Shown here: positions 26,252-38,800 of the stretch, in pieces
Layout of the letters: each line of letters starts with the position of its first letter
How positions within the stretch are numbered: position 1 is the first letter of the stretch
NCBI GenBank assembly: GCA_003993805.1
Contig: RSEF01000021.1
Location: 5,496,550 to 5,560,549, forward strand
Source: Himantopus leucocephalus
Taxonomy: Eukaryota > Chordata > Aves > Charadriiformes > Recurvirostridae
Length of the DNA: 64,000 bases
Reading direction: 5' to 3'
Translations under genes and position numbers: made by a program
The notes under the pieces: model-generated
What the model was told of the DNA's origin: nothing
The model's database searches: none
What the model saw: the letters and a program-made list of their open reading frames with translations, nothing else

Positions 26252-29200
26252 TGAGTGCAGTGGTGCTGCAATGTCTTTCATCTCAAAGTTGCTGGGTGAA
26301 ATCCAGACTATGCTGGTAATGGTTGGGAAGCTGCCAGCTGCTAATGATGTGGAACAAGTTGGTGAGTCCCTGCTCTAGTTTGTAGGAAGCCACCAGACAA
26401 AACAAGTCCCAAGAATAGCCAGCTCAACCCTTTCCCGATTAGGTTCATGTTGTACTGGCAAGGGAGTAATTTAGCAACTTCCCCTGATGTGGCTCCTGTG
26501 GTGTCTGATCTGTGGAGGCCGCAATGCTTCTGTGGACATTTATCCTCCTGAAATTCCCTAGAAATACTCAACATGCTATAAAAACAGTGTCTGGAACATA
26601 GTGCTTTCCCAGATCTGGCCCGCTCTCCTGGTGCCTTGATATGCTCATAGCATAACCGCAAAACCCATCTTCCTCTTCGATTTCCCTGCCTGTAGCCGCA
26701 TCTCCTGAATACCTACACTCTGCAGTGCTCTTTCTTTCAGCTCCTATAGGTGAAGTGCACTGTGTGACAGAAGAGTAGATGCATCGTAGTGTGGGGTACC
26801 CCAAGAGCTCAAATTCAAAGGATAGCTGAAGCAAGGAAGAGATTGACTTTCTAACAATATCCCACTGGGCATGTGAAGCAGTGTGGGAGACTGGACAGTC
26901 AATATTTTTCCCAATTTTAGATCAATACTGGAAAACTCTGATGGGGAAGGAGAGGCAGCCCAATGTGCAGACTGTCTGTACAGCTGTTGAGGCGAGCCAG
27001 ATGCAAGCAAACCTATCTCTTCATTCCACCTGGCTGAGGAAAATGAGAGTAAAGGTGATGGCAGCCAGGAAGAAGGTAATATTTTTGCTGTCTGGCTCAA
27101 ACAAGCACGGCACTCAAACAGTGCTAATGGCTTTGTTTTCCAGGGCTTCAGAAAAAGTCATTGATGCCTGAGCTTTTTAGAACTGATCTCCCCTTTGAGA
27201 TGTGTTTCGTGAAAAGGAACAGTAGCCACAAAGCAGAGTATCTTCAGAATGTCCAGGGCAGATGATAGGCATATATAAGCAAAACTGGAGGTGCAGTCAG
27301 AGAACACGCGTAGGATCTGTTTAAAATCAAACTTCATATGCCCAACTCCTCACTGCTCGAAGGCGGCTCTGCTTCTAACATTGCTCCTACAGTGCTCTCT
27401 GCTGGGGAATGAGAGGTAGAGGCAAGCTCGGCTGCAAGTATCCTCTAGCCTAGAAGGCAGACAACCGTCACAGGCTAAGGAACGATGGACAAATTTAGCT
27501 TACGCGTTGCTCCAGTGAATATGTACAACGTCCTTTGGCCCACCGGTACAAACTAGGCTGAACCTGTGCTCCAGGAATAAGTTTCTAGCGGGTGCAGAAG
27601 CAGTTGGCATAAATGTCTGGAGCCAGTATCCTGTCGCTGTTCTGTTGGCGTGAAAGTGGTCCCTGGGCAAACAGGCTTCTCATGCAGCTTGGAGCACGTT
27701 GAGGCTGCCCAGTCGAGACACCCAGCTGGAACCACATGTCATAGACTCCTTAATGAGCTTGGCAAGACAATTAGATTATTGTCTTTTACTGCTTCCACTA
27801 TGCTGCTGGCCATGATAAACAGGGTAAACTTCACTAGGATAATTGATCACTGAGTATAATGGAAAACCACAAGCTGTTGATCCCCTAGCGAGGCTAGCTA
27901 GCACAGGCCCTGCTAACCTTGGATTTGGTGATGGAAGAGCACTTTTGTCACCTTAACGTATGTAATTTTCAGAAGCTGAGAAATAGTGGCCTGGTGGAAA
28001 TAAAACAGCGCCTTTCTGTGCTCCTAGATAGTACTTCCACCAGAGGGCTCTGTGGACGTGTCTTCCCATTCAGAAGGGCCTCTAGTGCAGATGAGCAATC
28101 AAGTGAAAAGGTACAGTTTTAATCAAAATATTGGTTCCAATCAGTGTGGTGTTATGTTACAGTAGAGTCCTCCCCTTTAATTAGTATTCTTTAGATGCGG
28201 TGCTGATCATAAATAGCCCTTAGCTACTTTACTGACATTATATAAAATCTAAATATCTTGCAGCTTGTTCCTAAACATTCTTAGTGGGCATAAATTGGGA
28301 TATGTGGTCTCATAGCCTACAGCAAATAAAGAACGAAGCAGGAAAGTGTTCATAGGTAGACGGTCTTGGAAATTGCCTGAGAAACCTACATTAGCTGCTG
28401 CAATATATTAAATTTAACTGAAATCTACGAACATTTAAATTGCTATGCTGGGCTGTAGATGCGATGACTGAGTCAGCTCTGTCAGTTCTGCTGCCCACAG
28501 TCAGACATCTCCCAAAGGGCTTCCACATGAATTACGAGAGCTCAAGTACCAAACTTCAATGGCTGCTGCATGTCCTCTGGCAGTACCACGGGGCATAAAG
28601 GGAGTGTAGATGCTTCTGTAAGAGCTGAGTATTTAAAGAAGTCATCATAGGTCTGGTAAATCTCACACAGGGGCAGACAGGGAGGAGCTGGGTTGCAGTC
28701 TGCCCTTATGGCTATTTTCTATTGTGGAGCATCTTTGGTTTTGTATGGGGCCATAGGATGCAGAGCGTACAGTAGACCAAAGTTATAAACAGTATAAAGT
28801 TTGCTGACCTTCATCTGTCCTTCCTCAGCCTAGCCCGCATGGAAATAGAGAAGCTGGAAATCAGGCCCTACAGCTTTAACGTTAAGAATTGTAACGTGAC
28901 CTCCCTCCTGCGTACATAGCCCTGCCATGCCAGCCAGTGAACCGACTCCAAATGGCCGTGTTTAAAAACAACACAGCTCTGGACGTATCCTTCCCCAGGT
29001 CTCAGATCACAGGCAGTCCTGCTAGAAACCCTTGTCCGGAGGGTTTTCTGGGAAGCTGTTTGATGAGTGGCTGTCTTGAGCCTACGCCTCCCGCACACCC
29101 CCCCCGCGTGGGCTGCCACCCAAGACAAGGGCCCTGGCGCTTCCCTCCTGCCTGGCAGCTGCTCTTGCTCCTGCCCGGCCCTTTGCCTTACAGAAAAACC

Positions 29201-31349
29201 CGCTGCCTAATTACTAACTGACAGCTGCAAGAGATTCTTCAAAGTGCACAGCATAAGGACAGGGAAAGAGCAAAGGAACGGCAACAGAATAAAACAAACC
29301 GAGGGAAAGGACACCCATCCCATGTGCACATTCTGAAGGACCCTAAATGGACCACTTAAACGGATTTTTCTCTCTCTCTTTGTGCCCAGAAGGCACGGCT
29401 GCTTCTCTCCTCAACCGCCCTTGCCATAGCAAATTCCCATCCTTTTTCATACAGCTTGCACAACTCTGGCATGTCACATCCTGTCAGGATCAGCTTTCCC
29501 CATGTTTTTGTGCCCCTAAACCAGCTGACCAATACCTTCCCTACTTGAACATCTCACCTTTTTCCTCTCCTCCCATGTCATAGTCACCTTGTCCACTGCT
29601 GTCGAGGAAGGCAAATTTCTCCTTCCTTTCCTCTGGCCCCTGCTTGAAGCAGATTTTCTTCTGTCACTCAGGTCAATCTTCCCATTTCCACTCTGTAAAG
29701 GACTGCCTGGCACCTCCCCAGGCTGAACAAACCCATTTGATCAAGGAGCTGTTTTCCGAAGTTTGCTGGTGGGCTAGAAATAACCTCCTGGCACTGCATA
29801 TCTCTCCACAAACTGTTGTGTTTGTGCACATTCGCACACTGTGAGGAGGGCTGCTTTGCCTCTGTGGAACTGGGAGCATAAGACGGGGGCTCAAAACTGG
29901 TTTTGATGTGTGTGGGGAGCTTTTTTGTTTGGGCTTGTGGGAAAACACATGGCCAAGCCCCATCGAACTATGTGTATGTATGGGTAATAGGGCCCTGTGT
30001 GTGTGAATGCAGAAGGCTAGTAGTCCTGCCTTTGTGCATTTGTAGTTTATATGTGTGTAACTGAGAATATTTGGCCCAGATTTCACTGTGCATACACGTG
30101 TGCTTACGTGAGTCCTTACCTATTCGCAGCGTGCATGGGTACCACTGTTGTGTTGAGCTGGAAGTCTTAGCAAAGGGGTCCTTACAGCCAGTTCTGGTTG
30201 TGTTGATGTTACCAGGTGCCCTGAATGTGTTATCTCAATGCTTATACCTACCTGGAAGGTTTTTTGTCATTGTGATAAGGTCAGTGGGGTTTTTTTGGCT
30301 GGTGAGAGGCACTGTAAATGAGGTGGGCCTCCAGAGATCACATGGTAGTTGAATCAATACCTCCAGCAAACAAAAAAGATATGTTAATAGAGTCATCTGC
30401 ATTCTGATAAACCTGCAATGGTTACCAGTTCTCTTCTGAGTCATCTCCTCGCTGGATTTTTTTATTCATAGATTCATTTGCATGATCCCTTGGGATTATG
30501 CTTTAGAGAAAACTCTCCAGTTCTCTCACCACTCAACAGGCCCAGCACCCTTGATATACTTACAACTACCAAATCCACGTTGCTGCCTGGATCGCTGGTA
30601 TATATTCTAGGTCATTACAAAGCGTAACTTTATAGAATCTCAGTGATGACTTTGGGTCCTCAGGATCCCAGGATGTATGGGGACCGGGTGATCAGAGCTG
30701 TAACTTTGCCTCAGGTCCTGTTTGCACTTAATGCTGTATTCATTCCTTAGTTTCAGCAAACTCCGTAGAGTTTTTCCACTAGACTTATTCTGCTTCGGTA
30801 AATCATTACTCTTCAACCACCACACAAGATCACTTAGAGGTAACCATTCTTTATAGCACCTTAGGGTTCATCACCATCACCTCAAAAAGAAACAGAAAGG
30901 TCTAGAAAGGCTGTCCTTTGGAGACTGAGGATTTAGGACAGGCACACCCAAAGAGCACTGATCCCAGTGTGGGCCCAGGTGTTGCTTCATCTCTTGGTTT
31001 TAACCCTTACGCCATTTTTCTCCTCTGAGTAGGCTGAAGTCTAAATGCTGGGAATGTGCACACCCAAATTTCAAACTCCAGTGCCTAGCAGTTTTAGGAT
31101 TGGGAAGTTTGTGCCATAAGGCAGGAGTGAAGTTCATGTCTGGACCTAGGAGACAGCTAGGAGGCTGTTTGTTCAAGTCAAGGATAATAGAAAACTCATG
31201 TATATGGAAAATATGCAGTCCTAGGGTCTTTTTGTAGATTTTAATGTTTTCCTCAGGATTTTAACTTTAATGTTAAAAGCCAGACATTCGTAAATGTCCT
31301 GGCTGTGAAATTAACCCACAGCATATAAATTGATGGCATTTATCCTACA
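26252..31349. other. Intergenic, no gene seen
   Basis: No recognised exon, RNA gene or young repeat in about 5 kb. A 96-codon open frame at 26881-27171 (+) has no recognisable domain and no splice or promoter context. A GC-rich patch at 29050-29180 includes a run of C. None of these is called as a gene. Confidence 0.5.
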
Positions 31350-31412
31350 GATGAGTATAAATCACTGCACTGGGCCAAAGTTCTGCCACTGACTTTAGGG
31401 GAGTGTAAATTT
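31350..31412. repeat. Possible ancient MITE remnant
   Basis: The phrases gagtataaatcactgcactgg, gggccaaagttctgcc and ctgactttaggggagtgtaaat appear in the order of a palindromic MITE-like repeat known from crocodilian and turtle DNA. The copy is short and diverged. Identification is by eye. Confidence 0.35.
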
Positions 31413-32145
31413 TAAAAACCTCCTGTCATGTATCCCCTAAATACATGTACTTTAAAGATCGGTGTTGATCCACTTCTCAGAAATACTCAGCAGATCACTT
31501 ACCCGGCAGTGCAGATGTCTGAGGTTTCCCCCAGGGCATTCAAAGGACTGGAGGAAAGCCACAGGCTTTGGATATGTAAACAGGACTTTTGACTTTTTTT
31601 GTTGGATTAGTGAAATAACTGAGATATTTCCTCTGTTCTTAATATTAATATAAAAACAGAAGAGCCATTCACATAAATAAGAGCTTGACGTTTCTGGAAT
31701 CCTTGGGGACTAGGAAGGGAGAAGGACTATTTCCACACAGCTCACTGGATGCCACCATTCAGGCATGCCAGAGCACAGACTACAGCACAGCGTGATTTTC
31801 ATGTTTCCATGTGTCTGTATGTCCACGCCGTTGCCCTGTTTGGCACATCTATGCTCTTCTTGCAGGGTCTCAGCTGAAATAAACTGCCTACCCCGTCCAC
31901 CCTGGCCGTGTGTGGCTCAAGAACACATGGTGAAAGGCCAACTTCTCTGCAGTGAGATGTTGCTGCCATAGCTGATGGGATTTACAGCGATGGAGCTGTG
32001 CATGCCTGTGGCTCGCACCATGAAGGACGCAGCCTGAGCTCTCATCTCTCTGTGCCAGCTTACCTTACGTGCGCACCTGAGTGCAGGTATACACCTAAAA
32101 ACGTGGGCCCAAAGCAAACCAGAGCTTTAGCATTGGCTCCCGTCA
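31413..32145. other. Non-coding, nothing recognised
   Basis: No exon or repeat is recognised. This stretch leads into the LTR-like fragment and assembly gap. No sign of the first exon of SLC25A33 (a start codon followed by a short carrier N-terminus) was found. Confidence 0.5.
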
Positions 32146-32226
32146 CTCTTTCAGCTGGGATGGAGTTGACTTTTGTGCTAGCCGCCGGTGCGGTGCTGTG
32201 GTTTGGGTTTGGGATGGGAACGGTGT
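32146..32226 (+). mobile_element. Avian endogenous retrovirus LTR-like fragment
   Basis: The run beginning tttcagctgggatggagttg, with a later ctgtggtttgggtttggga, resembles the 5' part of an LTR common in bird genomes. It is cut off by the assembly gap at 32227, so its length, its family and any attached internal sequence cannot be judged. No retroviral coding sequence is visible. Confidence 0.5.
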
Positions 32227-32326
32227 NNNNNNNNNNNNNNNNNNNNNNNNNNNNNNNNNNNNNNNNNNNNNNNNNNNNNNNNNNNNNNNNNNNNNNNNNN
32301 NNNNNNNNNNNNNNNNNNNNNNNNNN
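32227..32326. other. Assembly gap (100 N)
   Basis: Exactly 100 unknown bases, a conventional placeholder for a gap of undefined size. It is flanked by an LTR-like fragment and a CR1 copy, so repeats probably caused the break. It lies on the 5' side of the first visible SLC25A33 exon and could hide the missing 5' exons. Confidence 0.98.
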
Positions 32327-32717
32327 CCACCAGGACTCCCCGGTCCCTTTCCACAGAGCTGCTCTCCAGAAGGACAGCCCCTGACCTGTACTGGTGCATG
32401 GGGTTATTCCACCCCAGGTGCAGTACCCTATGCTTACCCTTGTGGAATTTCATTAGGTTCTTCTCCGCCCAACTCTCCAGCCTGTCCAGCTCACGCTGTA
32501 TGGCGGCACAGCCTTCCAGTGTGTCAGCCACCCCTCCCAGTTTTGTGTCATCAGCAAACTTGCTGATGGTACGCTCTATCCCTTCATCCAGGTCATTCAT
32601 GAATATATTGAACAGGACTGGACCCAGTACTGACCCCTGAGGAACACCACTTGTTACTGACCTCCAACTCGACTCTGCACCACTAACCACAACCATCTGA
32701 GCTCTATCTGTCAGCCA
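32327..32717 (-). mobile_element. CR1 LINE fragment, reverse transcriptase region, reverse orientation
   Basis: On the minus strand the translation from about 32696 shows the reverse transcriptase phrases [20 protein letters not shown] and FADDTKLGG (the catalytic YADD-like box), followed by a CR1-typical [18 protein letters not shown] segment. The frame is open from 32696 into the gap, so this copy is less decayed than the one at 6997. Its 3' part lies in the gap or is missing. It is not a functional element as seen. Confidence 0.92.
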
Positions 32718-32771
32718 CAGCTCTATCTGTCAGCCATGCTACTTACCTGTCAGCCCATGCTACTTACCTGT
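32700..32771. repeat. Local tandem duplications at the CR1 edge
   Basis: AGCTCTATCTGTCAGCCA occurs at 32700-32717 and 32719-32736. Its end overlaps a second duplicated unit: cagcca(c)tgctacttacctgt-like copies of 20 and 21 bases at 32731-32750 and 32751-32771. The first unit is derived from the CR1 end, so the duplication happened after insertion, probably by replication slippage. Confidence 0.8.
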
Positions 32772-32929
32772 TTCATGGAGGGAAGTTTTAATTCTTCTGT
32801 TGAAGCGCTCTCTCTTTGGAGCATCATCTAAAAATGAGAGCCTGTAGCCTTTCCTTCACCTTAGTGGACCAGCATTGTAACAAGGTTTCTGATTCTCCGC
32901 ACTTAGTGATGCGTGTCAGCCCCTGATCT

Positions 32930-33000
32930 ATCTTTGAAGCTGGCCCCGCTTTGAGGACGAGTTTGAACGAGATGACCTCCAGAATTCTGTGTTCCCCTAT
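32930..33000 (+). mobile_element. CR1 3'-end fragment, forward orientation
   Basis: The phrases ccccgctttgaggacgagtt and gagatgacctccagaattct match the CR1 3' untranslated region just before the terminal microsatellite-like repeats. It is short, diverged, and opposite in orientation to the neighbouring CR1 at 32327, so it is a separate insertion. Confidence 0.6.
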
Positions 33001-35800
33001 ATTTTAAGTTATGCTTGTCTGCACTCTTGCGTGGATGATCTGTAACTGAAATTTGTGGGATTGGGGAAAGGATGCTTTTTGCAAAAGCAGTCTCACTAAA
33101 ATATAATGTCTAAGTGGGGTCTTGGAAGCTTTTATCTTTTCCTCAGCTGTAGCTGACTTAATGAGCTCTCTGTTTGCTATTAGATGTTGTCTTTGCCAAT
33201 TATTATTGTGCATCAATCCTATTTACACCTGTATTACTTATGATCTCTGTTAAAAGGCTTCTCTGTGGTTCAGACTGCAGCAGTTGATGCTCCAGCTGTT
33301 CCCTTTTTAGACGTGTATTCATAAAGAAGAGGAATTGTGAAATCATCTAGCTTACAACTGCTCAATAGTTTTACCAGAAAGTCTGAAGTCCAAACCTCTA
33401 CTACTGCATTTCATATCAAAGCACCATAAACTTATGGTTCAGACCTCATGCAAATGGCTGGAGTTTATTTGGATCGTTGGGCACCCCAGGGTGATGCAGA
33501 GAGGTCCTGTTTAGATCAGGTAGCAGAAATGCCAAAGAAAAGACTGGCTAGGAAAGCAGGTTGAATGGTTTCATGCGAGGCCGGCAGGCTTGGCAGGGGA
33601 GAAACTGCAGTTGTGTAACAGCACAGTGCTAATTCAGATTCTCTGCAGAACTGTCTGGCTAGAGTCATTCCAGGACAGGAGTTTCTCTGTTGTAAACAGT
33701 GCTTCTTTCCCCTGCCAAACATTTCTTTGTCTATTCAGAGGTGAGTCTAGAGCAATTCGTGACTGAAAAATGTAAGTTAGTGCCAGTTGCCTTTGATTTT
33801 TCATCTCTTTTCCCTTGCTATCTTTTCACCTTGCACCATGGGACTTTAGGCAGCTGTAACTAAAGGAAGTGAAAACTTCTAGGCACGAGGCATTTAATTC
33901 ATCCTCTTGGCCCATCTTTTTCTGGGGTTGTCTTTTTTTTCTTTAGGGAGAGAGGAAATGGTTTAAAATTGGTTCAGCCTTTTAATATCTTTATTAAGCT
34001 CATTAAATTTGGTAACTATGATCTTGATTTCATTTAACTTCAGGAATTGCTCGGCTGCATGTATCACTGAGTTTTCGACCTGCTTACTTCAGAGGATTGA
34101 GAAGTGAGAGCAGAATATTGATGCTGTCATTCCCCTGCAGGCAGCATCTATGAAGAACAGATAATGCTATTGATTATAATCTTTCTGATAAAATACAAAT
34201 GTCTGAAGAAAGAAGTGAAGTTAGGTCTCTTGCTTTTACTTTTCCATCCCTTTCTCAATCTTGGTCATTCATGCATTGCTAAACTGGATATGACTTGGGC
34301 TTTAGAGCCCTGCATATAAAATTGATCTGTAAGATTTAAAGGTGTTGGGTATGAAAGCACCTTAACTGCTGTAAATAGAAAGTAAGTAGGTACTCAGGAG
34401 GGCAGGTTAAGCGTGCTGCTGAATAGAAAGCACTCCAGAAGGACATGCTGTTTTTGTCTAATCCATTTAAGATTCTGATGAGTCACCCCAGCTGGAATCT
34501 GCAGTCGTGACTGTTAAGTGACAAAGAACAAGTAGTTGGTGGATCTGTCTCCTTGGAGACACTCAGCCCTGGAGTTTACACAGAAAGTTTAACTCTGCTG
34601 CAGAAAAAGTGTTTCAGAAGCTCCTGTATCATCTTCTGTGTAATGAACTTTGGTTTGGCATCTGTGGGGAACATTCTCAACCGTGCTAATGACCTAGAAA
34701 GCAAGTTCTGAAAATTGGCAGTTCCAACAGGTACACGTGCACTACCCATGGAGCCCAGTGTTATCTGGATTTTCTTGCATGGTTTTCACATGCTGAGTTC
34801 AGTTAAGAGGGCTGCTATCTAGCAGATTGTGCACTGAAATCCCAGTGATTACTGGGCCATACCTGGCTTTCACTGGTAAAGACTTGGCTGTTTACTAGTG
34901 TTTGGCTGTCGTTTAGTCCTTGTAAATATTTCTGCTGTTAGTAGTGCAAGAAATTTGTAAGATAAGTCTTTTTTTAATGAGGCACTTCAGCAAGGTATTG
35001 TACAGAACTTGGCAGCTGCTGGGGAAGCTGCCCAAACAGTTGATCTTCAGAGAGGTCCTAGCCCCACGTGCCTTCTAAGGTGTGAGGGAAGATGGGTGGA
35101 AATGGCTTTGGAAGCCTGGTGTCATGGTTCGTAGCAATTGCAGAACTGCAGGAAAGCATCATTTGGTGATCCTTCTGCTTTAGACCTGATCATGAAGTCC
35201 AGTCCTGACAGCGATTCACAGCAGTACCTCTGTAGTTGGAGTTTACTTGGGAAAGATGATGTGAACTCTTTTAAATGCCCTCAAAACCAGATATCCCTGA
35301 ACTACCTGGGGAGACATAGCTTGTGGTATGGTTGCCACATTCAACTTTCACTCTGGGGAACAAACACATGACTAGGTAATTGTGAAAGGGAACAGGATTT
35401 CTTTTCTTGTCTCTATACAGGAAGCAAACTCCTGAATTGCTTAGATACAGAGAATGCCAAGAATATTTTTTGTTCATCAGAGTCAACTATCGTTGGATTC
35501 TCCATGAAACTTTAATTCAATTCCTGACAGGTCTCAAAGAATGGAAATTATAACCTTGTGCCACATGACACACATTTGCTTGTAGTGTACTGAAGTTTTA
35601 TGGTATAGTGGTTTTTATTCAGTAGTGTATAATTCTGCTGATTTTCAAGTATATTATGTAGTTTAAAAGCTAATAGCTTCACAATTAATACTTACTGCTT
35701 TTGTACAGTTCTTCTGACTGACTGCCTGACAGAGCAAGAAGCATAACTTTTAACCCAAATACTATCTCCGCTCTGCCCCCCCCTTTGTTTTTATTTTAAG
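33001..35800. other. Non-coding, probably an SLC25A33 intron
   Basis: This precedes the acceptor of the first visible SLC25A33 exon. I looked for the carrier exon that encodes the first PxExxK signature and the segment ending in a Q-V-L-K-like sequence and did not find it. There are only short open frames and AT-rich sequence. The acceptor at 35799-35800 has a clear polypyrimidine tract (about 35769-35797). Confidence 0.6.
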
Positions 35801-35878
35801 GTCAATTCTGGAAAAAGAGGGACCAAGGTCACTCTTCCGAGGGCTGGGTCCAAACTTGGTTGGAGTTGCACCATCAAG
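35801..35878 (+). CDS. SLC25A33: SLC25A33 exon (end of first carrier repeat)
   Basis: A 78-base exon. The first base completes a lysine codon and it then reads [20 protein letters not shown] and on to the first two bases of an arginine codon. Acceptor AG is at 35799-35800 and donor GT at 35879-35880. It encodes the matrix-helix glycine box and the start of transmembrane helix 2. Confidence 0.95.
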
Positions 35879-38800
35879 GTAAATAGTTAAACTATTGCTA
35901 AAAGACACATTTAAGGTAATGACCCAAATGTTGCAGTGCATTCGTGATTCAAAAGAATAGGACATGAAGTTATCCCATCTGTAAGCTGAGACTTGTGCAT
36001 GTATACTGCATAGTATGCATAACAAGGAATAATTCTGAGAATCTGTTTTACACTTGTATAACACTGGAAGGTGCAGATTAAACAACGCACTTAAATTCCA
36101 AGTCATTGCAAGAGCTACTTATCATGTGCTTGAGAAAACAAGAGAAAGTAGTGCAGAAAAATCTATAGGATTAATATTTGCATTTTTCTAATATGATCTA
36201 CTACTTCTCTGCGAATACATAAAAGTGCTTGCCAACCACCGAGTAGGAGCTAGATGCCAGGGGAGAGGAGTACCTATCTATCTGGTCCTTGGTTGCCTAA
36301 ATTATTCTCAAATGAAAAACTGCACCTGAGGGGGAAAGACTTGCACTGCTGCCATGTAACACCAAAGGTGGGTGTCCCTTTTTTTTTTTTTTGTTTTTAA
36401 ACAGCAACAACAAAAGTAGCTACAAAGTTTGTTTGTATTTGGAAGTCGTACAGGCACCTAAATGGTTTCCACATGTACCTATGACTGTCCTGTTTTTGGC
36501 AGGGCTGAAGATCTTTGTGCCTAGCAAATGTTAAAACTTGTTAGCAATCGAGAAATTGGCAGATGTTCTCTGCCTGAAATTGAACCAGTTAAAAAGGAAC
36601 TTGTAGAGTGGCATACTCCCTCTCTGGCCTCTTGCCTAGTAGGTAGGATGTTCTCCCTGGAAGTGGGAAATCCTATTTCTGTAGAGGTAATCTTTGCAGC
36701 ACAGATCTGAATCCAGGTCCGCCTGCTTTTTCATGCAACTCACTCGTGCTGCCTTTTGTGTTCCTTCATATTCTTCCATGAGACTGGAATAAGGTACTTT
36801 ATGGAAATTCTCAAATTGTAGCCACCAAAACCCACCTTTTTCTAGCAGCTCACTTCAAGGAGCTGTGATCTAAACATACTTGGTTCAGACAGCTTCTTAT
36901 TCATCATATTGACTGTTGCAGATCATCTGAGCTTCCTGTATTCCTGTGCATTATGTAGGGATTTGAGGTGCGCAAAACTTCTTCATTCCAGTGCAGAGTT
37001 AAGTGTCTAAAGCATGAAGTGCTGCTAATGCAGTTACAGTGCTAAACAAATTTATGGAAAACATAGGCTCTGGGTGGGAAAGTGACATTCCCAAGTTTAC
37101 AAAGTGTGTATAATGCCAGAGCTGGGGTAGGTATTCAATCTAAATCGCTTTGTCTGCAAGACTGTGTTGCCTCGCATCTCAGACTTGGTGTGGAAGTAAA
37201 ACATTTCTACCCTTGGGGGTGTCAATTCAGATAGTGGCACTGTAGTATAAGGATGAAAAAAACCCACCCAACCCTATGTCCTTGTAGATGGAAGCAGTCA
37301 TGTGGAGGCTTCTTTGGAGAGAAAGTCTTGTTTTTTGCAGGGGGTGGGAATAGTAATGTATCTAATTTGAAGTTGTGTGTATTACATTGCTCTTGTTCTG
37401 TCTTTTTCTTTTTTCCCTACAGAGCTGTCTATTTTGCATGCTACTCCAAAGCCAAAGAGCAATTTAATGGCATTTTTGTGCCCAACAGCAACATTGTGCA
37501 CATCTGTTCTGCAGGTTCTGCAGGTATATATTTGTCATTCATCTTCTGTGTGGTCTGCAGCAATACCCCCGTGTCCAGCCCCTTGCCAATAGAAGCAATA
37601 CACGCATTGCTATCTGTGTGGCTCCGAAATGCACCTTCATTCTTTAAAGTATTTATTCCAAGCTGTTGTTGCTACAAGACTTCTTCTATCCCTCTCAATA
37701 GTTAGGAAACGAATAGAATGAATCATAAGGTGGGGACTGGACTTTCAGTCTGTCTGTACAGGACCTAGGCTGACAGCTCCGGATAATTGTGCTATATGGA
37801 TGAGAACAGAGGCCAGTATGTGGTGCATTCTGAAAATGTACGCTTAGTTTGAGGTTGTGTATGCCAGAAAACATTAGAACCTATTGCAAGGTATAGGAAG
37901 ATATTCATGATCTCCGTAAAAGGGTGAGATCAGGAGAGGTGACTTGAGTTCGTGAAACAATACCGTTGTTAAAAGGCACTCCTAATGAGCCAAAGTTGAG
38001 AGACTATTTAAAAGTAAAATCTGTGAGTCTGGAAACATCCTGTTCTCTCAGAAACAAATAGAAAAGTATTTAGCAAACTTGCTTTGGAGACTGTTAAGGA
38101 ACACGCTCTCTGAAGAGCTAAAGTTGGTATTTCATAGTGTTACTAAAAAAGTGAATCTGCTCTTCTGTAGCATCTAGCTGAAACAGCCAAGTATCGGTGC
38201 AATCCAAAGAGTTTATAATAAAGCGTATGTTTGTTCTGTAACTTAGTTATACGAAACCTTGAGTACCTTTTCAAAAAGTCATTCTCAAGGGAAGTAGAGA
38301 AGAGGAATGTAGGACTTTGCAGAAAAGCCTAATAGAGAGATGCATCTATGTATGGTTTGTATGTATTGGTCAACTGGCAGTTTCCTGCTTTGTAACTTTG
38401 CAAGTCTGCGGCTCCTGATTTCTGAGCCTTGCTGGGTGTGAACACTGCCTGCAGTAATAAGGCAGCTTGACTAAAGGCATGCCGGTGGAGCTGGAAATCC
38501 ACTTGCTTTGGCCTTAGCACAGATTTATGCCAACGTATCCAATAGATAATGCAGTGGTACTCTTTTGCCTCAGCCCTTCCTATAGGTCTAATAGTACCTT
38601 TGTGAATGAGTTATAGTAGTGTTACTTTGCTTGTGTGCAAACAGACTTGATGTTTCTATGATTTGTCCACATTCATTATCGAGGGAGGTCTTAATTAAAA
38701 AGACACCCAAATGTGTCTATACCAGTTTTGTCTGCTTCAGCAATTTATTTTTTTTAAGATTTTTCAATAAGAACATTTGAAACTATGTACCAAGTATTGC

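Larger units (their letters stand above)
35879..37422 (+). other. SLC25A33 intron with repeat remnants
   Basis: A 1544-base GT-AG intron. It contains an imperfect hairpin (36141-36210), a T-run at 36380-36392 and two old SINE-like remnants near 36626-36760 and 37075-37175. No coding sequence is seen. Confidence 0.8.

Noticed and set aside
26881..27171. 96-codon plus-strand open frame
   Set aside because: No recognisable domain, promoter or splice context. Its length is expected by chance in 64 kb.
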